From positions 1-64,000 of the forward strand of contig JAPDPT010000008.1 of the NCBI GenBank assembly GCA_034506315.1: a DNA stretch of 64,000 bases, given 5' to 3'. Of the stretch, positions 8,662-16,646 are shown piece by piece. The DNA comes from a candidate division KSB1 bacterium. GTDB taxonomy: Bacteria; Zhuqueibacterota; Zhuqueibacteria; Oleimicrobiales; Geothermoviventaceae. Position numbers and translations under genes: made by a program. The notes below the pieces were generated by a model. It did no database searches and was not told the origin of the DNA. It was given only the letters and a program-made list of their open reading frames with translations. Every line of letters begins with the position of its first letter. The stretch's first letter is position 1.

Positions 8662-9618
8662 CTACACCTGGAGCATTTCCTTCTTCGCTCGCTCGATGGC
8701 CTCTCGTACGAACCCTCCTGCGGCCTCCAGGGCCATGCGGGCGCGCTCCGGATCCACGCCCGCCAGAAGCATCACCAAGGCTGTCTTGACATGACCGCCC
8801 GCTTCGATCAGGACCCGTTGGGCGGTATCGTAGTCCACGCCAGTCACCATCATCACCGTACGCTTGGAGCGCTCTTCCAGTTTGCGGGAGTTCATCTGAA
8901 GATCGACCATCATGTTCTCATAGACCTTGCCGAGCCGGACCATAGCGGTGGTGGTAATCATGTTGAGGACGAGTTTGGTAGCCGTTCCCGCTTTCATCCT
9001 CGTCGAGCCCATTACGACCTCCGGGCCGACGACGGGACAGATCGCCACGTCCACCTCGAGGTTCATCTCCTCCCTGGGGGTGCACGTAATGTAGATCGTC
9101 TTACCGCCTGCCTTGCGCGCTGCCTCGATGGCGCCGACGACGTAGGGGGTACGGCGGCTGGCGGCGATCCCGCAGGCAACGTCCCTGGGGCCGAAGCCCC
9201 GCTCGAGGAGATCCCGTGCCCCGTCCTCCCGGCTGTCCTCGGCGCCCTCTTGCGCCCGGACCAGGGCCGCGTAGCCCCCTGCGATGATCCCTTGCACCAT
9301 CTCGGGATCCGTCCCGTAGGTTGGGGGACACTCCGAGGCGTCCAGGACGCCCAGGCGTCCGCTGGTGCCCGCTCCGATGTAGAACAGGCGTCCGCCCTGT
9401 CGAAAGGCCGAAACCACCAGCTCCACCGCTTGCGCAATATACGGGATTTCCTTCTCCACGGCGAGGGGGACTTTCTTGTCCTCGGCGTTGATTCGACGCA
9501 GAATCTCCACCGTGGACAAGCTATCGAGGTTCATCGTGTCGGGGTTCCGTCGCTCCGTGATCAGATTCCGCAGCTCCTCAAAGACGCCGTCGTCTTTTCG
9601 TCTAACGCGGTTGTCCAT
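8662..9618 (-). CDS. murQ: N-acetylmuramic acid 6-phosphate etherase
   Basis: Cytoplasmic SIS-domain enzyme that cleaves the D-lactyl ether of MurNAc-6-phosphate to give GlcNAc-6-phosphate, a step in peptidoglycan recycling. Its 318 residues match the family length. Signatures include GRLFYIGAGTSGRLGVLDAS with ECPPTYG, GSTRMKAGTATKLVLNM, and ENMMVDLQMNSRKL, where the family's catalytic Glu/Asp residues lie. A small C-terminal helical domain ends the protein. ATG 9618 starts 2 bases beyond the rsmG stop with AGGTGAG ahead, so it is translated with rsmG. No anhMurNAc kinase or PTS gene is adjacent, so the source of the substrate is not visible here. Confidence 0.95.
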   Translation of the reverse strand: MDNRVRRKDDGVFEELRNLITERRNPDTMNLDSLSTVEILRRINAEDKKVPLAVEKEIPYIAQAVELVVSAFRQGGRLFYIGAGTSGRLGVLDASECPPTYGTDPEMVQGIIAGGYAALVRAQEGAEDSREDGARDLLERGFGPRDVACGIAASRRTPYVVGAIEAARKAGGKTIYITCTPREEMNLEVDVAICPVVGPEVVMGSTRMKAGTATKLVLNMITTTAMVRLGKVYENMMVDLQMNSRKLEERSKRTVMMVTGVDYDTAQRVLIEAGGHVKTALVMLLAGVDPERARMALEAAGGFVREAIERAKKEMLQV

Positions 9619-9620
9619 GT

Positions 9621-10280
9621 TCAGAGCTCACCTTTGCGGATCTCCACAATCACTGTACCTGGGGAGCCGGGCAGCGGGTGCACACGGATTTCCGCCGCGT
9701 CGGCCATCGTCTGCCGCACGGCCGCCGCCTCTCTCTCCGCGTCGCTTTGGCCTTTGTAGGCAAGCAGGCCACCGCCCCTCCGCAGGAGCGGGCCACCCCA
9801 CCGCCATTCGGTGACCAGATCGGCCACGGCCCGAGCCAAGGCAAGATCGCAGCGGCCGCGCAAACGGCTCTGCACCTCGGGCTCCTCCGCCCGCGCTGCA
9901 ATCACCTCCACATGGGAGAGGGCCAGGGTTTCCACCACCTCCTGCAGGAAAAGCGCGCGCCACCGCTTTGGCTCCACGAGGAAAAAGCGGCAGTCCGGGC
10001 GTCCAAGAGCCAGGGGCAGGCCGGGAAACCCGGCTCCCGAGCCGATGTCCACCACCTGGGCACCCAAGGGGAACTCGACCACCTTGAGGAGCGCCAGGGA
10101 GGGGAGGACGTGTTTTTCGACCCATCGGGACCGGTCACGCCCGGAGACGAGATTGACCCGCCCGGCCCACCGTCCGAACAGCTCGAGGTAAGCCTCCCAC
10201 CACTTGTCGTTCCAGGCAAGGCCCAATTGCTGGTGCTCTTGCCGGACCCGTTCCACCTGGCTTCGGAGCTCTGGTTTCAC
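9621..10280 (-). CDS. rsmG: 16S rRNA (guanine-N7) methyltransferase RsmG (GidB)
   Basis: Methylates N7 of G527 (E. coli numbering) in 16S rRNA with SAM; loss in other bacteria gives low-level streptomycin resistance. The 219 residues contain the SAM-binding core VVDIGSGAGFPGLPLAL, then RFFLVEPKRWRALFLQEVV, and the family motif ALARAVADL. The usual N-terminal NLVSGRDRSRWVEKHVLPSL is present. The start codon is GTG 10280-10278, lying exactly on the right half of a parS palindrome (CAC|GTG). AGGAGG lies 14 bases upstream, somewhat far. It follows mnmG by 19 bases, the classic gidA-gidB order, but parA/parB, often found next, are replaced by murQ. Confidence 0.95.
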   Translation of the reverse strand: MKPELRSQVERVRQEHQQLGLAWNDKWWEAYLELFGRWAGRVNLVSGRDRSRWVEKHVLPSLALLKVVEFPLGAQVVDIGSGAGFPGLPLALGRPDCRFFLVEPKRWRALFLQEVVETLALSHVEVIAARAEEPEVQSRLRGRCDLALARAVADLVTEWRWGGPLLRRGGGLLAYKGQSDAEREAAAVRQTMADAAEIRVHPLPGSPGTVIVEIRKGEL

Positions 10281-10288
10281 GTGAAACG
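10273..10288. promoter_or_regulatory. parS centromere-like site at the rsmG start codon
   Basis: GGTTTCACGTGAAACG contains the perfect 14-base palindrome GTTTCACGTGAAAC, equal to the core of the ParB/Spo0J consensus TGTTTCACGTGAAACA. Only the two outermost bases differ. It lies about 7.9 kb left of the inferred origin, where chromosomal parS sites cluster. The GTG in its centre is the rsmG start codon. Confidence 0.85.
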
Positions 10289-10299
10289 CTTCGGCCTCC

Positions 10300-12243
10300 T
10301 CAGCCCTCGCGCCGCGTCGGTAGTCCCTTCTCGAGGTACACCAAGAGCATGGCGACGTCCGAGGGGGAAACCCCGGCGATCCGCGCCGCCTGCGCTACCG
10401 ACCGCGGGCGTATCTTGCTCAGCTTCTCCCGGCTCTCCATCGACAGGCCGTGGAGGCTCCAGTAGTCGATATCCGGCGGCAGCAGCTTCCCCTCCAGCCT
10501 CCGTAGCCGCTCCACCTGCTCTCGCTGCCGCTGGATAAATCCGTCGTATTTCGCCTCGATCTCCAGCTGACGCCCAACCTCTCGCCAGAGCTTCTCCGCG
10601 GCCCGGGTAAACAAGGGGTGTTGTGCCAGCGTCGGGATGCCGGCCAGATCGGCTAGGCTCACCTCCGGCCGCCGCAAGAGTTGGTACACCGTCACCGCCT
10701 CCTCCGGGACACGGGAGCCCCGTCTTTCCAGCACCGGTCGCACGTCCTGCGGTTGCAGCTTCGTCCGCCGGGCCCACTCCAGCGCCTCCGCGAGCCGGCG
10801 CTTCTTCTCCGCCACGAAGTGGAACCGTTCCGGCGGGAGCAGCCCCACGTCGTATCCCTTCTCGCTCAGGCGGAGGTCGGCGTTGTCCTGCCGCAGCAGA
10901 AGCCGATACTCCGCGCGCGACGTGAACATCCGGTAGGGCTCGTTCGTCCCCTTCGTGACCAGATCGTCGATCAGGACCCCGATGTACGCCTCAGATCGAT
11001 CCAGGATGAACTCGCCCTCCCCCCGCAGCTTGAGCACCGCATTGATGCCGGCCACGATTCCCTGCGCCGCGGCCTCCTCGTACCCTGAGGTGCCGTTGAT
11101 CTGGCCCGCAAAGTACAGCCCCTCCACCCGCTTCGTCTCCAGGGTTGGTTTCAACTGGGTCGGAGGAAAGAAGTCGTATTCGATGGCATAGCCCAGGCGC
11201 GTGACCTCGGCCCGTTCGAACCCCGGGACCGTGCGCAGGGCGCGGATCTGGATATCTTCCGGGAGACTGGTGGCAAACCCGTTGACGTACATCTCGTTCG
11301 TCGTTCGCCCCTCCGGCTCCACGAAGATCTGGTGCCGGTCCTTCTCGGCGAAGCGCACGATCTTGTCCTCGATCGAAGGACAATACCGGGGCCCGATCCC
11401 CACGATCAGCCCCGTGTAGAGTGGCGAGCGATCGAGGCCCGAGCGCAGAATCTCGTGCGTCTCGGGCGTGGTGTACGTCAGGTAGCAGGGTACCTGCTCC
11501 ACGTCCAGCCTATCGTGCCAGAAAGAGAACGGCTCCGGCTCCGGGTCTCCGTCCTGCCGGACCATGGCCGAAAAATCCAGGGTGGAGCCGTCCACGCGCG
11601 GCGGCGTGCCCGTCTTCAGCCGCCCCGTTTCGAAACCCAGTTCCCGCAAGCACTCGGTCAGGCCCTCCGCGGGAAATTCCCCTGCCCTGCCCGCCGGAAA
11701 GCTTTCCAGCCCGATGAAGATCCGACCGTTGAGGAAGGTACCCGGCGTGAGGATCACGGCCCTCGCCTCGATCACGCTTCCCGTGCGGGTCCTGACCCCT
11801 ACGACCCTCCCCCCTCGCACGATCACACCGACCACGTAGATCTGCTTCAGATGGAGATTGGCCTGCTCCTCCAGAGCCTTCCGCATCCGCACGCTGTACT
11901 GCAGCCGGTCGGACTGCGCGCGCGGGGACCACACCGCCGGCCCCTTCGAACGGTTCAGCATCCGAAACTGGATCCCCGTGTCGTCCGCGGCCAGCCCCAT
12001 CTCCCCTCCCAGGGCATCGATCTCCCGCACCAGGTGCCCCTTGGCCAATCCCCCAATGGCCGGGTTACAGCTCATCTGCGCCACCGTGAACAGGTTCATT
12101 GTAGCCAGAAGGGTCCGGGCTCCCATCCGGCTGGCCGCCAGGGCTGCCTCACAGCCTGCGTGTCCCGCCCCTACCACTACTACGTCGTAGCGCTCATGCC
12201 ATCTGGATTGTTCGCCCCGTATGTTCCACGTGGAACCGCTCAT
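10300..12243 (-). CDS. mnmG: tRNA uridine-5-carboxymethylaminomethyl modification enzyme MnmG (GidA)
   Basis: FAD- and folate-dependent partner of MnmE, installing the cmnm5 group on U34 of certain tRNAs. The 647 residues start with an FAD-binding motif ([21 protein letters not shown], about residue 20). The conserved core [23 protein letters not shown] and the FAD-contacting [12 protein letters not shown] follow, and then the C-terminal tRNA-binding helical domain. ATG 12243 overlaps the mnmE stop (ATGA), which fixes the start and implies translational coupling; a longer frame starting 12 bases upstream was rejected for this reason. A parS-like palindrome lies within codons 3-7. MnmE and MnmG form one complex, matching this coupling. 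Confidence 0.97.
   Translation of the reverse strand: MSGSTWNIRGEQSRWHERYDVVVVGAGHAGCEAALAASRMGARTLLATMNLFTVAQMSCNPAIGGLAKGHLVREIDALGGEMGLAADDTGIQFRMLNRSKGPAVWSPRAQSDRLQYSVRMRKALEEQANLHLKQIYVVGVIVRGGRVVGVRTRTGSVIEARAVILTPGTFLNGRIFIGLESFPAGRAGEFPAEGLTECLRELGFETGRLKTGTPPRVDGSTLDFSAMVRQDGDPEPEPFSFWHDRLDVEQVPCYLTYTTPETHEILRSGLDRSPLYTGLIVGIGPRYCPSIEDKIVRFAEKDRHQIFVEPEGRTTNEMYVNGFATSLPEDIQIRALRTVPGFERAEVTRLGYAIEYDFFPPTQLKPTLETKRVEGLYFAGQINGTSGYEEAAAQGIVAGINAVLKLRGEGEFILDRSEAYIGVLIDDLVTKGTNEPYRMFTSRAEYRLLLRQDNADLRLSEKGYDVGLLPPERFHFVAEKKRRLAEALEWARRTKLQPQDVRPVLERRGSRVPEEAVTVYQLLRRPEVSLADLAGIPTLAQHPLFTRAAEKLWREVGRQLEIEAKYDGFIQRQREQVERLRRLEGKLLPPDIDYWSLHGLSMESREKLSKIRPRSVAQAARIAGVSPSDVAMLLVYLEKGLPTRREG
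12222..12237. promoter_or_regulatory. parS-like site in the 5' end of mnmG
   Basis: TGTTCCACGTGGAACC is a 14-base perfect palindrome (GTTCCACGTGGAAC) around CACGTG. It differs from the Bacillus-type parS consensus only by the symmetric T-to-C/A-to-G pair and the last base; this form is, to my knowledge, the Pseudomonas type. It lies about 1.9 kb from the second site and about 5.9 kb left of the inferred origin. Confidence 0.75.
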
Positions 12244-13637
12244 TTCCCGATGCAAAACCTCGCGAAGATCTCGTTCAAGATGTCCTCCGTCGTCACCTCC
12301 CCCACCACGCTCCCCACCGCTTCCATGGCCTCCCGCAGCTCCACCGCCACCACCTCGTACCCATATCCCCTATCGAGGCAGGCCAGGCACCGGTCGAGCG
12401 CCTCCCCCGCCCGGACCAGAGCCTGAAACTGCCGCTCACTCGTGACCAGCCATTCCTGCCCGCCCGCGTCGTCCTTTCCCTCCACCGTCTCCAGGAGCGC
12501 GCTCTCCAAGGCCCCCAGCCCGGCGCCCGTCTTCGCCGAAACCTCCACCACTCTCAGCCCCCCCACGTGCGGCCTCAACTGCCCGGGCTCGATCCTGGGC
12601 TCAAGGTCGACCTTGTTCAACACCACGATCAGATCCGCCCCGCAACTCGCTGCGCCCCGCTTCAGCGCCTCCCCTTCCTCGCCGACCGCCTCCTCCAACC
12701 CCGCGCTGGCATCGATCACCCAGAGGACGACGTCCGCTCTTTCAACCTCCCGCCACGTCCGGTCGATCCCAAGCACTTCCACCTTGTCCGCCGCTTGCCG
12801 CAGTCCGGCCGTATCCACCAACCGGAAAAGAACCCCGTTCAGGCTGAGCTCCGCTTCGATCGTGTCCCGCGTTGTTCCCGGAACCTCCGTCACGATCGCC
12901 CTTTCTGCACCGACCAAGGCATTCAGGAGGCTTGATTTGCCCACATTGGGTCGGCCCGCGATCACGACCCGCACGCCCTCCCACAGTCGGCGCCCGCGAC
13001 TGTACGAGGCCAACCCGCGCCTCACAACGTCCCGGGCTCTTACCACCCTGGCACGAATCTCTTCCCGCGGTGCCAGCTCCACATCTTCCTCTGCAAAATC
13101 CAGTTCCAGCTCCACGCGCGTCGCGATCTCCAGTAGGTCGTTCCGCAACTCGCGGAGCGGCCGCGATAGGTTCCCCTGTAGTTGCCGCACGGCCGCCCGC
13201 AGTCCCGCCTCCGATCGCGCGTGCACGATACCCGCCACAGCCTCCACCTGCGTCAAATCCAGCTTCCCGTTCAGGAACGCCCGTCGCGTGAACTCCCCAG
13301 GCTCCGCTAACCGTGCGCCCGCCCGAAGGCATTCCTCCAGTACGCGCCGCACCACCAGCAGGCCGCCGTGACAGGCGATTTCCACCACATCCTCCCCTGT
13401 GTACGACCGCGGTCCCCGGAAGTAGGTGACCACGGCCTGGTCCAGCGGCACTTCCCGATCGTCCAGCGCAAACACCTCGCAGACGGTGGCACGCTGAGGT
13501 TCCCACTCTCCCACCCCTCGACCGGTGAGCTTCTCCGCGATGGCGAGGGCGTTCGGCCCACTCACTCGGACGATTCCAATCCCGCCGACGCCGCGCGGCG
13601 TGGCCACCGCAGCGATCGTGTCCGAAAGTTCTCTCAT
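12240..13637 (-). CDS. mnmE: tRNA modification GTPase MnmE (TrmE)
   Basis: GTPase acting with MnmG on the wobble uridine of tRNA. The 465-residue form begins with the typical [22 protein letters not shown] folate-binding domain. The central G domain has P-loop [14 protein letters not shown], switch LVDTAGLR and NKVD. The C-terminus ends in CIGK, whose Cys is the family's reactive residue. ATG 13637 was chosen because it matches the family N-terminus and lies just past an intrinsic terminator at 13647-13687. A longer frame would start inside that terminator. The ribosome binding site is weak (AGGCCTG), so expression may depend on read-through from yidC. Confidence 0.95.
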   Translation of the reverse strand: MRELSDTIAAVATPRGVGGIGIVRVSGPNALAIAEKLTGRGVGEWEPQRATVCEVFALDDREVPLDQAVVTYFRGPRSYTGEDVVEIACHGGLLVVRRVLEECLRAGARLAEPGEFTRRAFLNGKLDLTQVEAVAGIVHARSEAGLRAAVRQLQGNLSRPLRELRNDLLEIATRVELELDFAEEDVELAPREEIRARVVRARDVVRRGLASYSRGRRLWEGVRVVIAGRPNVGKSSLLNALVGAERAIVTEVPGTTRDTIEAELSLNGVLFRLVDTAGLRQAADKVEVLGIDRTWREVERADVVLWVIDASAGLEEAVGEEGEALKRGAASCGADLIVVLNKVDLEPRIEPGQLRPHVGGLRVVEVSAKTGAGLGALESALLETVEGKDDAGGQEWLVTSERQFQALVRAGEALDRCLACLDRGYGYEVVAVELREAMEAVGSVVGEVTTEDILNEIFARFCIGK

Positions 13638-13646
13638 CAGGCCTGC

Positions 13647-13687
13647 AAAAAAAGTGGCCCCACCCGCTTTCCCCGCAAGTAGGGCCA
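13647..13687 (-). terminator. Intrinsic terminator between yidC and mnmE
   Basis: On the minus strand TGGCCCTAC pairs with GTGGGGCCA (9 pairs including one G-U) around a 15-base loop. One C and then seven consecutive T residues follow. It begins 25 bases after the yidC stop and ends 9 bases before the mnmE ATG. This is the only convincing stem-plus-T-tract I found in the window. No new promoter is evident after it, so it may act as a partial terminator. Confidence 0.75.
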
Positions 13688-13712
13688 AACCTCGGATCCG
13701 TACGAAAGCCGC

Positions 13713-15467
13713 TCAGACCTTCCGCCAGCCGCGCCGCTTGGGAGCTGCCTCACGCGGCTCCAGTTGCACGGCCTTTTCCGGAATCACCTTCTGCTGAACA
13801 ATGCTGAGCACGTTGAACAGCGTGTAGTACAGATTGAGCCCGCTCGGGAAGGTGTTGAACAACAGGACAAAAAAGATGGGCATCACGTACACCATCGCCT
13901 TCTGCTTCGGATCCGTCACGGTCATCTTCTGCTGGACGAACATCGTGATGCCCATTACGATCGGCAGCACACAGACCCCCCTCCCATATAGAGGGAGGCT
14001 GAACGGAAGTTCCAGGACCGTATCCGGCTGCGACAGGTCCTTCATCCAGCCTACAAACTTCGCCCCCCGCAGCTCAATGGTGCTCCGGAATACGATGAAT
14101 AGCGCGTACAGGAGTGGGAACTGCAGGAGGAGCGGCAGACATCCGCTCATCGGATTGATCCCATACTCGCGGTACAGCTTCATCGTCTCCCGATTCAGCC
14201 GCTGCGGGTCATTTCCGTATTTCTCCTTGAGCTCCGCCAGGCGCGGCTGCAGCAGCTGCATCTGCTTCATCGAGACGTAGCTCTTCCGGGTCAGCGGGTA
14301 CACCACAATCTTGACCAGCAACGAGAAGATGATCAGCACCACGCCGTAATTCGGGACCAGGCGATGAAACCAGCGGAAGAGGATCAGGATGCCCTTGCTA
14401 ATCGGTCGGATCACGCTCCAGCCGAAGTCCATCATCCGTTCGAGATCGGCTCCGTACCGGCGGACAATCGAGTAGTCGAGGGGACCCAGGTACACCCGAA
14501 TCGTATGCTCTTCCCTCGGTCGCACGAGCGGGAGCCGCAGGGCAAAGTCGTAGAACTTCCAGTCCCCACCGCGGACCTTCCCCCTCCACCCTTTCACCTC
14601 GATCCCCTCCCCCTCAAGACCTTGCGGGATCAGGGCGACCGTAAAGTACTTCGTCCTCCCTGCGACCCAGCGCACTACCCCCGAAACGGCCTGCGATACC
14701 GCCCCGCTTTTTCCCACGTCGACCTTCTCCAGACTCTTCCCCAGGAGGCCGTACACTTTTGTGTACGAGGCGTCTTCGGCCACCCTGGCCTCGGAACTTG
14801 GGATCCCGCCTCCCCACGCAATCCGGTAGCTCTTGTCTGCGACGATCGTGTCCCAACCTTCCAGGCGGACCTGCATCAATATGTCGTATCTGCCTCCGTA
14901 AAGCGTCAGCATCTTGGAGGCCGCCCTTCCATCTCCCCACACGAGCCGAAACTCCAGACGTGCCTCCTCACCGTCGCTCACTGTCAGCGTGTCGGGGCCC
15001 TCAAACTCCCAGACCCAGCCCTTCGAGTCCACGGTGTCTAAACCTACCACGAACCGGAGCCCGAGATTGCTGGCCTCCCCATCGCCTATGAGCTCCACCG
15101 CCTGCCCGTCCGGTCCCCGGTAGTTCTTCATCCTCCAGGACACCAAACGAGCCCCGCGCGTGGAAATCTCACCCTGGTAGAGGGATGTGCGTACCACAAT
15201 CCGCCGCTCCCTCCCCTCCGCAGGCGGCTCCATCCTTGCCGTCCCTACCTCCTCCTCGCCTGCCGCCATCTGCTCTCCCCCGAGGACCTGGAACCCTCCC
15301 TCCACCACAGGCTCTTCGCCCGTCCGCATCGCCACGCCGGCTTGCCCTGCCCCCGCGCTCCGCGGCGTCCCACGATAGAGCCATCTGCGGTAGAGATCTG
15401 TCTGCATAAGAATAAGGACTAGGCCTATGAGCAGAAAGGCCAGCACAGTCCGTCGGTCAAGGTCCAT
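13713..15467 (-). CDS. yidC: Membrane protein insertase YidC (Oxa1 family), Gram-negative form
   Basis: Inserts and folds inner-membrane proteins, alone or with SecYEG. The 584 residues have an N-terminal signal-anchor helix (about 8-21). A large periplasmic domain of about 300 residues follows, the Gram-negative type, and then the conserved five-helix insertase core from about residue 345. The core includes the conserved Arg in VVYPLTRKSYVSMKQMQ and the cytoplasmic hairpin LKEKYGNDPQRLNRETMKLY. A basic tail (PKRRGWRKV) may contact ribosomes. Its start overlaps the end of yidD by 11 bases. Order and overlap with yidD and rnpA are classic, and a terminator follows directly. Confidence 0.96.
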   Translation of the reverse strand: MDLDRRTVLAFLLIGLVLILMQTDLYRRWLYRGTPRSAGAGQAGVAMRTGEEPVVEGGFQVLGGEQMAAGEEEVGTARMEPPAEGRERRIVVRTSLYQGEISTRGARLVSWRMKNYRGPDGQAVELIGDGEASNLGLRFVVGLDTVDSKGWVWEFEGPDTLTVSDGEEARLEFRLVWGDGRAASKMLTLYGGRYDILMQVRLEGWDTIVADKSYRIAWGGGIPSSEARVAEDASYTKVYGLLGKSLEKVDVGKSGAVSQAVSGVVRWVAGRTKYFTVALIPQGLEGEGIEVKGWRGKVRGGDWKFYDFALRLPLVRPREEHTIRVYLGPLDYSIVRRYGADLERMMDFGWSVIRPISKGILILFRWFHRLVPNYGVVLIIFSLLVKIVVYPLTRKSYVSMKQMQLLQPRLAELKEKYGNDPQRLNRETMKLYREYGINPMSGCLPLLLQFPLLYALFIVFRSTIELRGAKFVGWMKDLSQPDTVLELPFSLPLYGRGVCVLPIVMGITMFVQQKMTVTDPKQKAMVYVMPIFFVLLFNTFPSGLNLYYTLFNVLSIVQQKVIPEKAVQLEPREAAPKRRGWRKV

Positions 15468-15726
15468 CGGTTCTACCTAACCTCCCAAGCTGGAACCTCT
15501 CCGGCACGGGGTCGAACCCGCCCCGATTCCATGGGTTACACCGGAGGACCCTCCACAGGGACAGCACCAACCCCCGCCATGCCCCAAACCTTTCCACCGC
15601 CTGTAGTGCGTACTCCGAACATGTGGGTTCGAACCGGCACGCGGGCGGTAAGGCATACCCGAGGGTTGAGCGGTACAGCACAATGGCGGCCCGTAGAGCG
15701 TCCTTTCCCAGCCTATGCCCGATCAC
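15457..15726 (-). CDS. yidD: Membrane protein insertion efficiency factor YidD
   Basis: A small amphipathic protein that assists YidC-dependent insertion. The 89-residue form shows the family signature CRFEPTCSEYALQAVERFG and RCNPWNRGGFDPVP, with three conserved cysteines. The start is GTG 15726, directly behind GAGGAAG at 6-base spacing. A longer frame from 15756 would overlap rnpA by 44 bases and has no better signal. The chosen form overlaps rnpA by 14 bases and yidC by 11 bases, so rnpA, yidD and yidC are likely translated in sequence from one message. Confidence 0.92.
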   Translation of the reverse strand: MIGHRLGKDALRAAIVLYRSTLGYALPPACRFEPTCSEYALQAVERFGAWRGLVLSLWRVLRCNPWNRGGFDPVPERFQLGRLGRTDGP

Positions 15727-16045
15727 GTAACTTCCTCGCCACTTCCTGGACATCACGAAGTACGGCCCCCCACTCCGTCGTCACCACCCCCGGCAGAGCC
15801 ATTAGCACCAGATTCCCCGATATTTGGAACTCTCCTTGGACACGGCGGAACGCCTCTCGCAACCTGCGGCGAGCCCGATTTCTGCGCACCTTGGTGCGGA
15901 TCCGCGCGCTCACCGCGAATCCCACCCGCAAGTCCTCTTCCCCGCGTTCCAACCACGCCTCCACCGCTCCCGACCGCACATGCTCGCCTACCCGGAAAAC
16001 GCGCTCAAACGCAAACCTCCCCCGCAGGATGCGACTCTTGGGCAA
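15713..16045 (-). CDS. rnpA: Ribonuclease P protein component
   Basis: Protein subunit of RNase P, which matures tRNA 5' ends. The canonical domain begins LPKSRILRGRFAFERVFR and carries the RNR signature (RRNRARRRLREAFR) and a typical C-terminus. I mark a TTG start at 16045 giving 110 residues, the usual size. The frame is however open a further 61 codons to GTG 16228 (171 residues in all), and that extension overlaps rpmH completely in another frame. In Thermus the long form is the real one, and the GTG-to-ATG spacing here is similar. The TTG has only GGGAG at a tight 3-base spacing, so the true N-terminus is open. Confidence 0.85.
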   Translation of the reverse strand: MPKSRILRGRFAFERVFRVGEHVRSGAVEAWLERGEEDLRVGFAVSARIRTKVRRNRARRRLREAFRRVQGEFQISGNLVLMALPGVVTTEWGAVLRDVQEVARKLRDRA

Positions 16046-16074
16046 CCGCTCCCGGCTCGTTCCTCGCGCACGGC

Positions 16075-16221
16075 CTACCTTTCGTCGCTCACCGTCAGCC
16101 GCTTTCGGCCTTTTGCCCTCCTCCTCCGCAGTACATTCCGGCCCGCCCTCGTCCGCATCCTGGCTCGGAAGCCGTGAGTCCTCCTTCGTCGCACGTTGCT
16201 CGGCTGATAGGTACGCTTCAT
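16075..16221 (-). CDS. rpmH: 50S ribosomal protein L34
   Basis: A 48-residue ribosomal protein beginning [19 protein letters not shown] and continuing [20 protein letters not shown], the near-invariant L34 sequence. ATG 16221 has AGGAG at 6-base spacing. It ends with TAG at 16075-16077. It lies in a different reading frame inside the 5' part of the extended rnpA open frame: the rnpA GTG (16228) is 7 bases upstream, leaving 4 bases between the two start codons. It is the first gene of the leftward rpmH-rnpA-yidD-yidC unit and has a promoter at 16288-16316. Confidence 0.95.
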   Translation of the reverse strand: MKRTYQPSNVRRRRTHGFRARMRTRAGRNVLRRRRAKGRKRLTVSDER

Positions 16222-16287
16222 CGTCCACTCCTGCTCGTCCTCATCCGTAGAACGTACGCTCCGAACTCCTTGATCTTTTTGCCAATT

Positions 16288-16316
16288 AAGGTATCCCCCC
16301 GGTTCTTAAAAAGCAA
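16288..16316 (-). promoter_or_regulatory. Putative promoter of rpmH-rnpA-yidD-yidC
   Basis: Minus-strand -35 TTGCTT (311-316 of the 16,000s) and -10 TACCTT (288-293) with a 17-base spacer, about 65 bases upstream of the rpmH ATG. The surrounding bases are locally AT-rich, unlike most of the window. Confidence 0.5.
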
Positions 16317-16431
16317 GCGAATTTGCCCCCACACCCGCCTCGCAACCCTCCCCTCATCCCCCACATTCCCCTTGACGATGCCATCCTCCCGTGTAACTTA
16401 GTCCGCCGACCAGGGCCTGCCGTGGATAGGA

Positions 16432-16440
16432 TGTGGATAA
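16432..16440 (-). promoter_or_regulatory. DnaA box 1 (perfect)
   Basis: TGTGGATAA on the plus strand is the exact complement of the consensus TTATCCACA. It continues as TGTGGATAACTTTCC, nearly identical to the context of box 2. Confidence 0.8.
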
Positions 16441-16607
16441 CTTTCCTCTCCGGTGTCCGCCCCCGCTGCGGACACGCGCCGTCGGTACCTGTTCGACGCC
16501 CATAAGTAGTTGGAACACTAAAGCCTTACGCGGCGCAAAGAGCGAGCGCTCCTTCCATCGGCGGGTACGGCGGCCGCAAGCGTCGAGCCACAAACATCTG
16601 AATAAAG

Positions 16608-16616
16608 TGTGGATAA
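16608..16616 (-). promoter_or_regulatory. DnaA box 2 (perfect)
   Basis: TGTGGATAA, same orientation as box 1 and 176 bases downstream, with the extended match TGTGGATAACTTT. It lies 31 bases before the dnaA start codon, a position suited to autorepression of dnaA. Confidence 0.8.
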
Positions 16617-16646
16617 CTTTTCCCGCCAGTCCCGGGGAGTTGGCCT

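Larger units (their letters stand above)
16317..16646. promoter_or_regulatory. rpmH-dnaA intergenic region, dnaA control region / possible part of a bipartite origin
   Basis: A 330-base non-coding stretch, C-rich on the plus strand. It holds two perfect DnaA boxes (listed separately), a weaker CGTGGATAG next to the first, and the dnaA ribosome binding site GGGGAG. I see no convincing dnaA promoter hexamers; TTCGAC and ACACTA near 16,488-16,516 are a poor candidate. No small gene is evident. Confidence 0.5.

Noticed and set aside
15500-15640. GGTTCGAACC and GGTCGAACCC resembling the T-loop of tRNA genes
   Set aside because: They encode the YidD motifs CRFEPTC and GFDPVP on the minus strand; no cloverleaf is visible around them.
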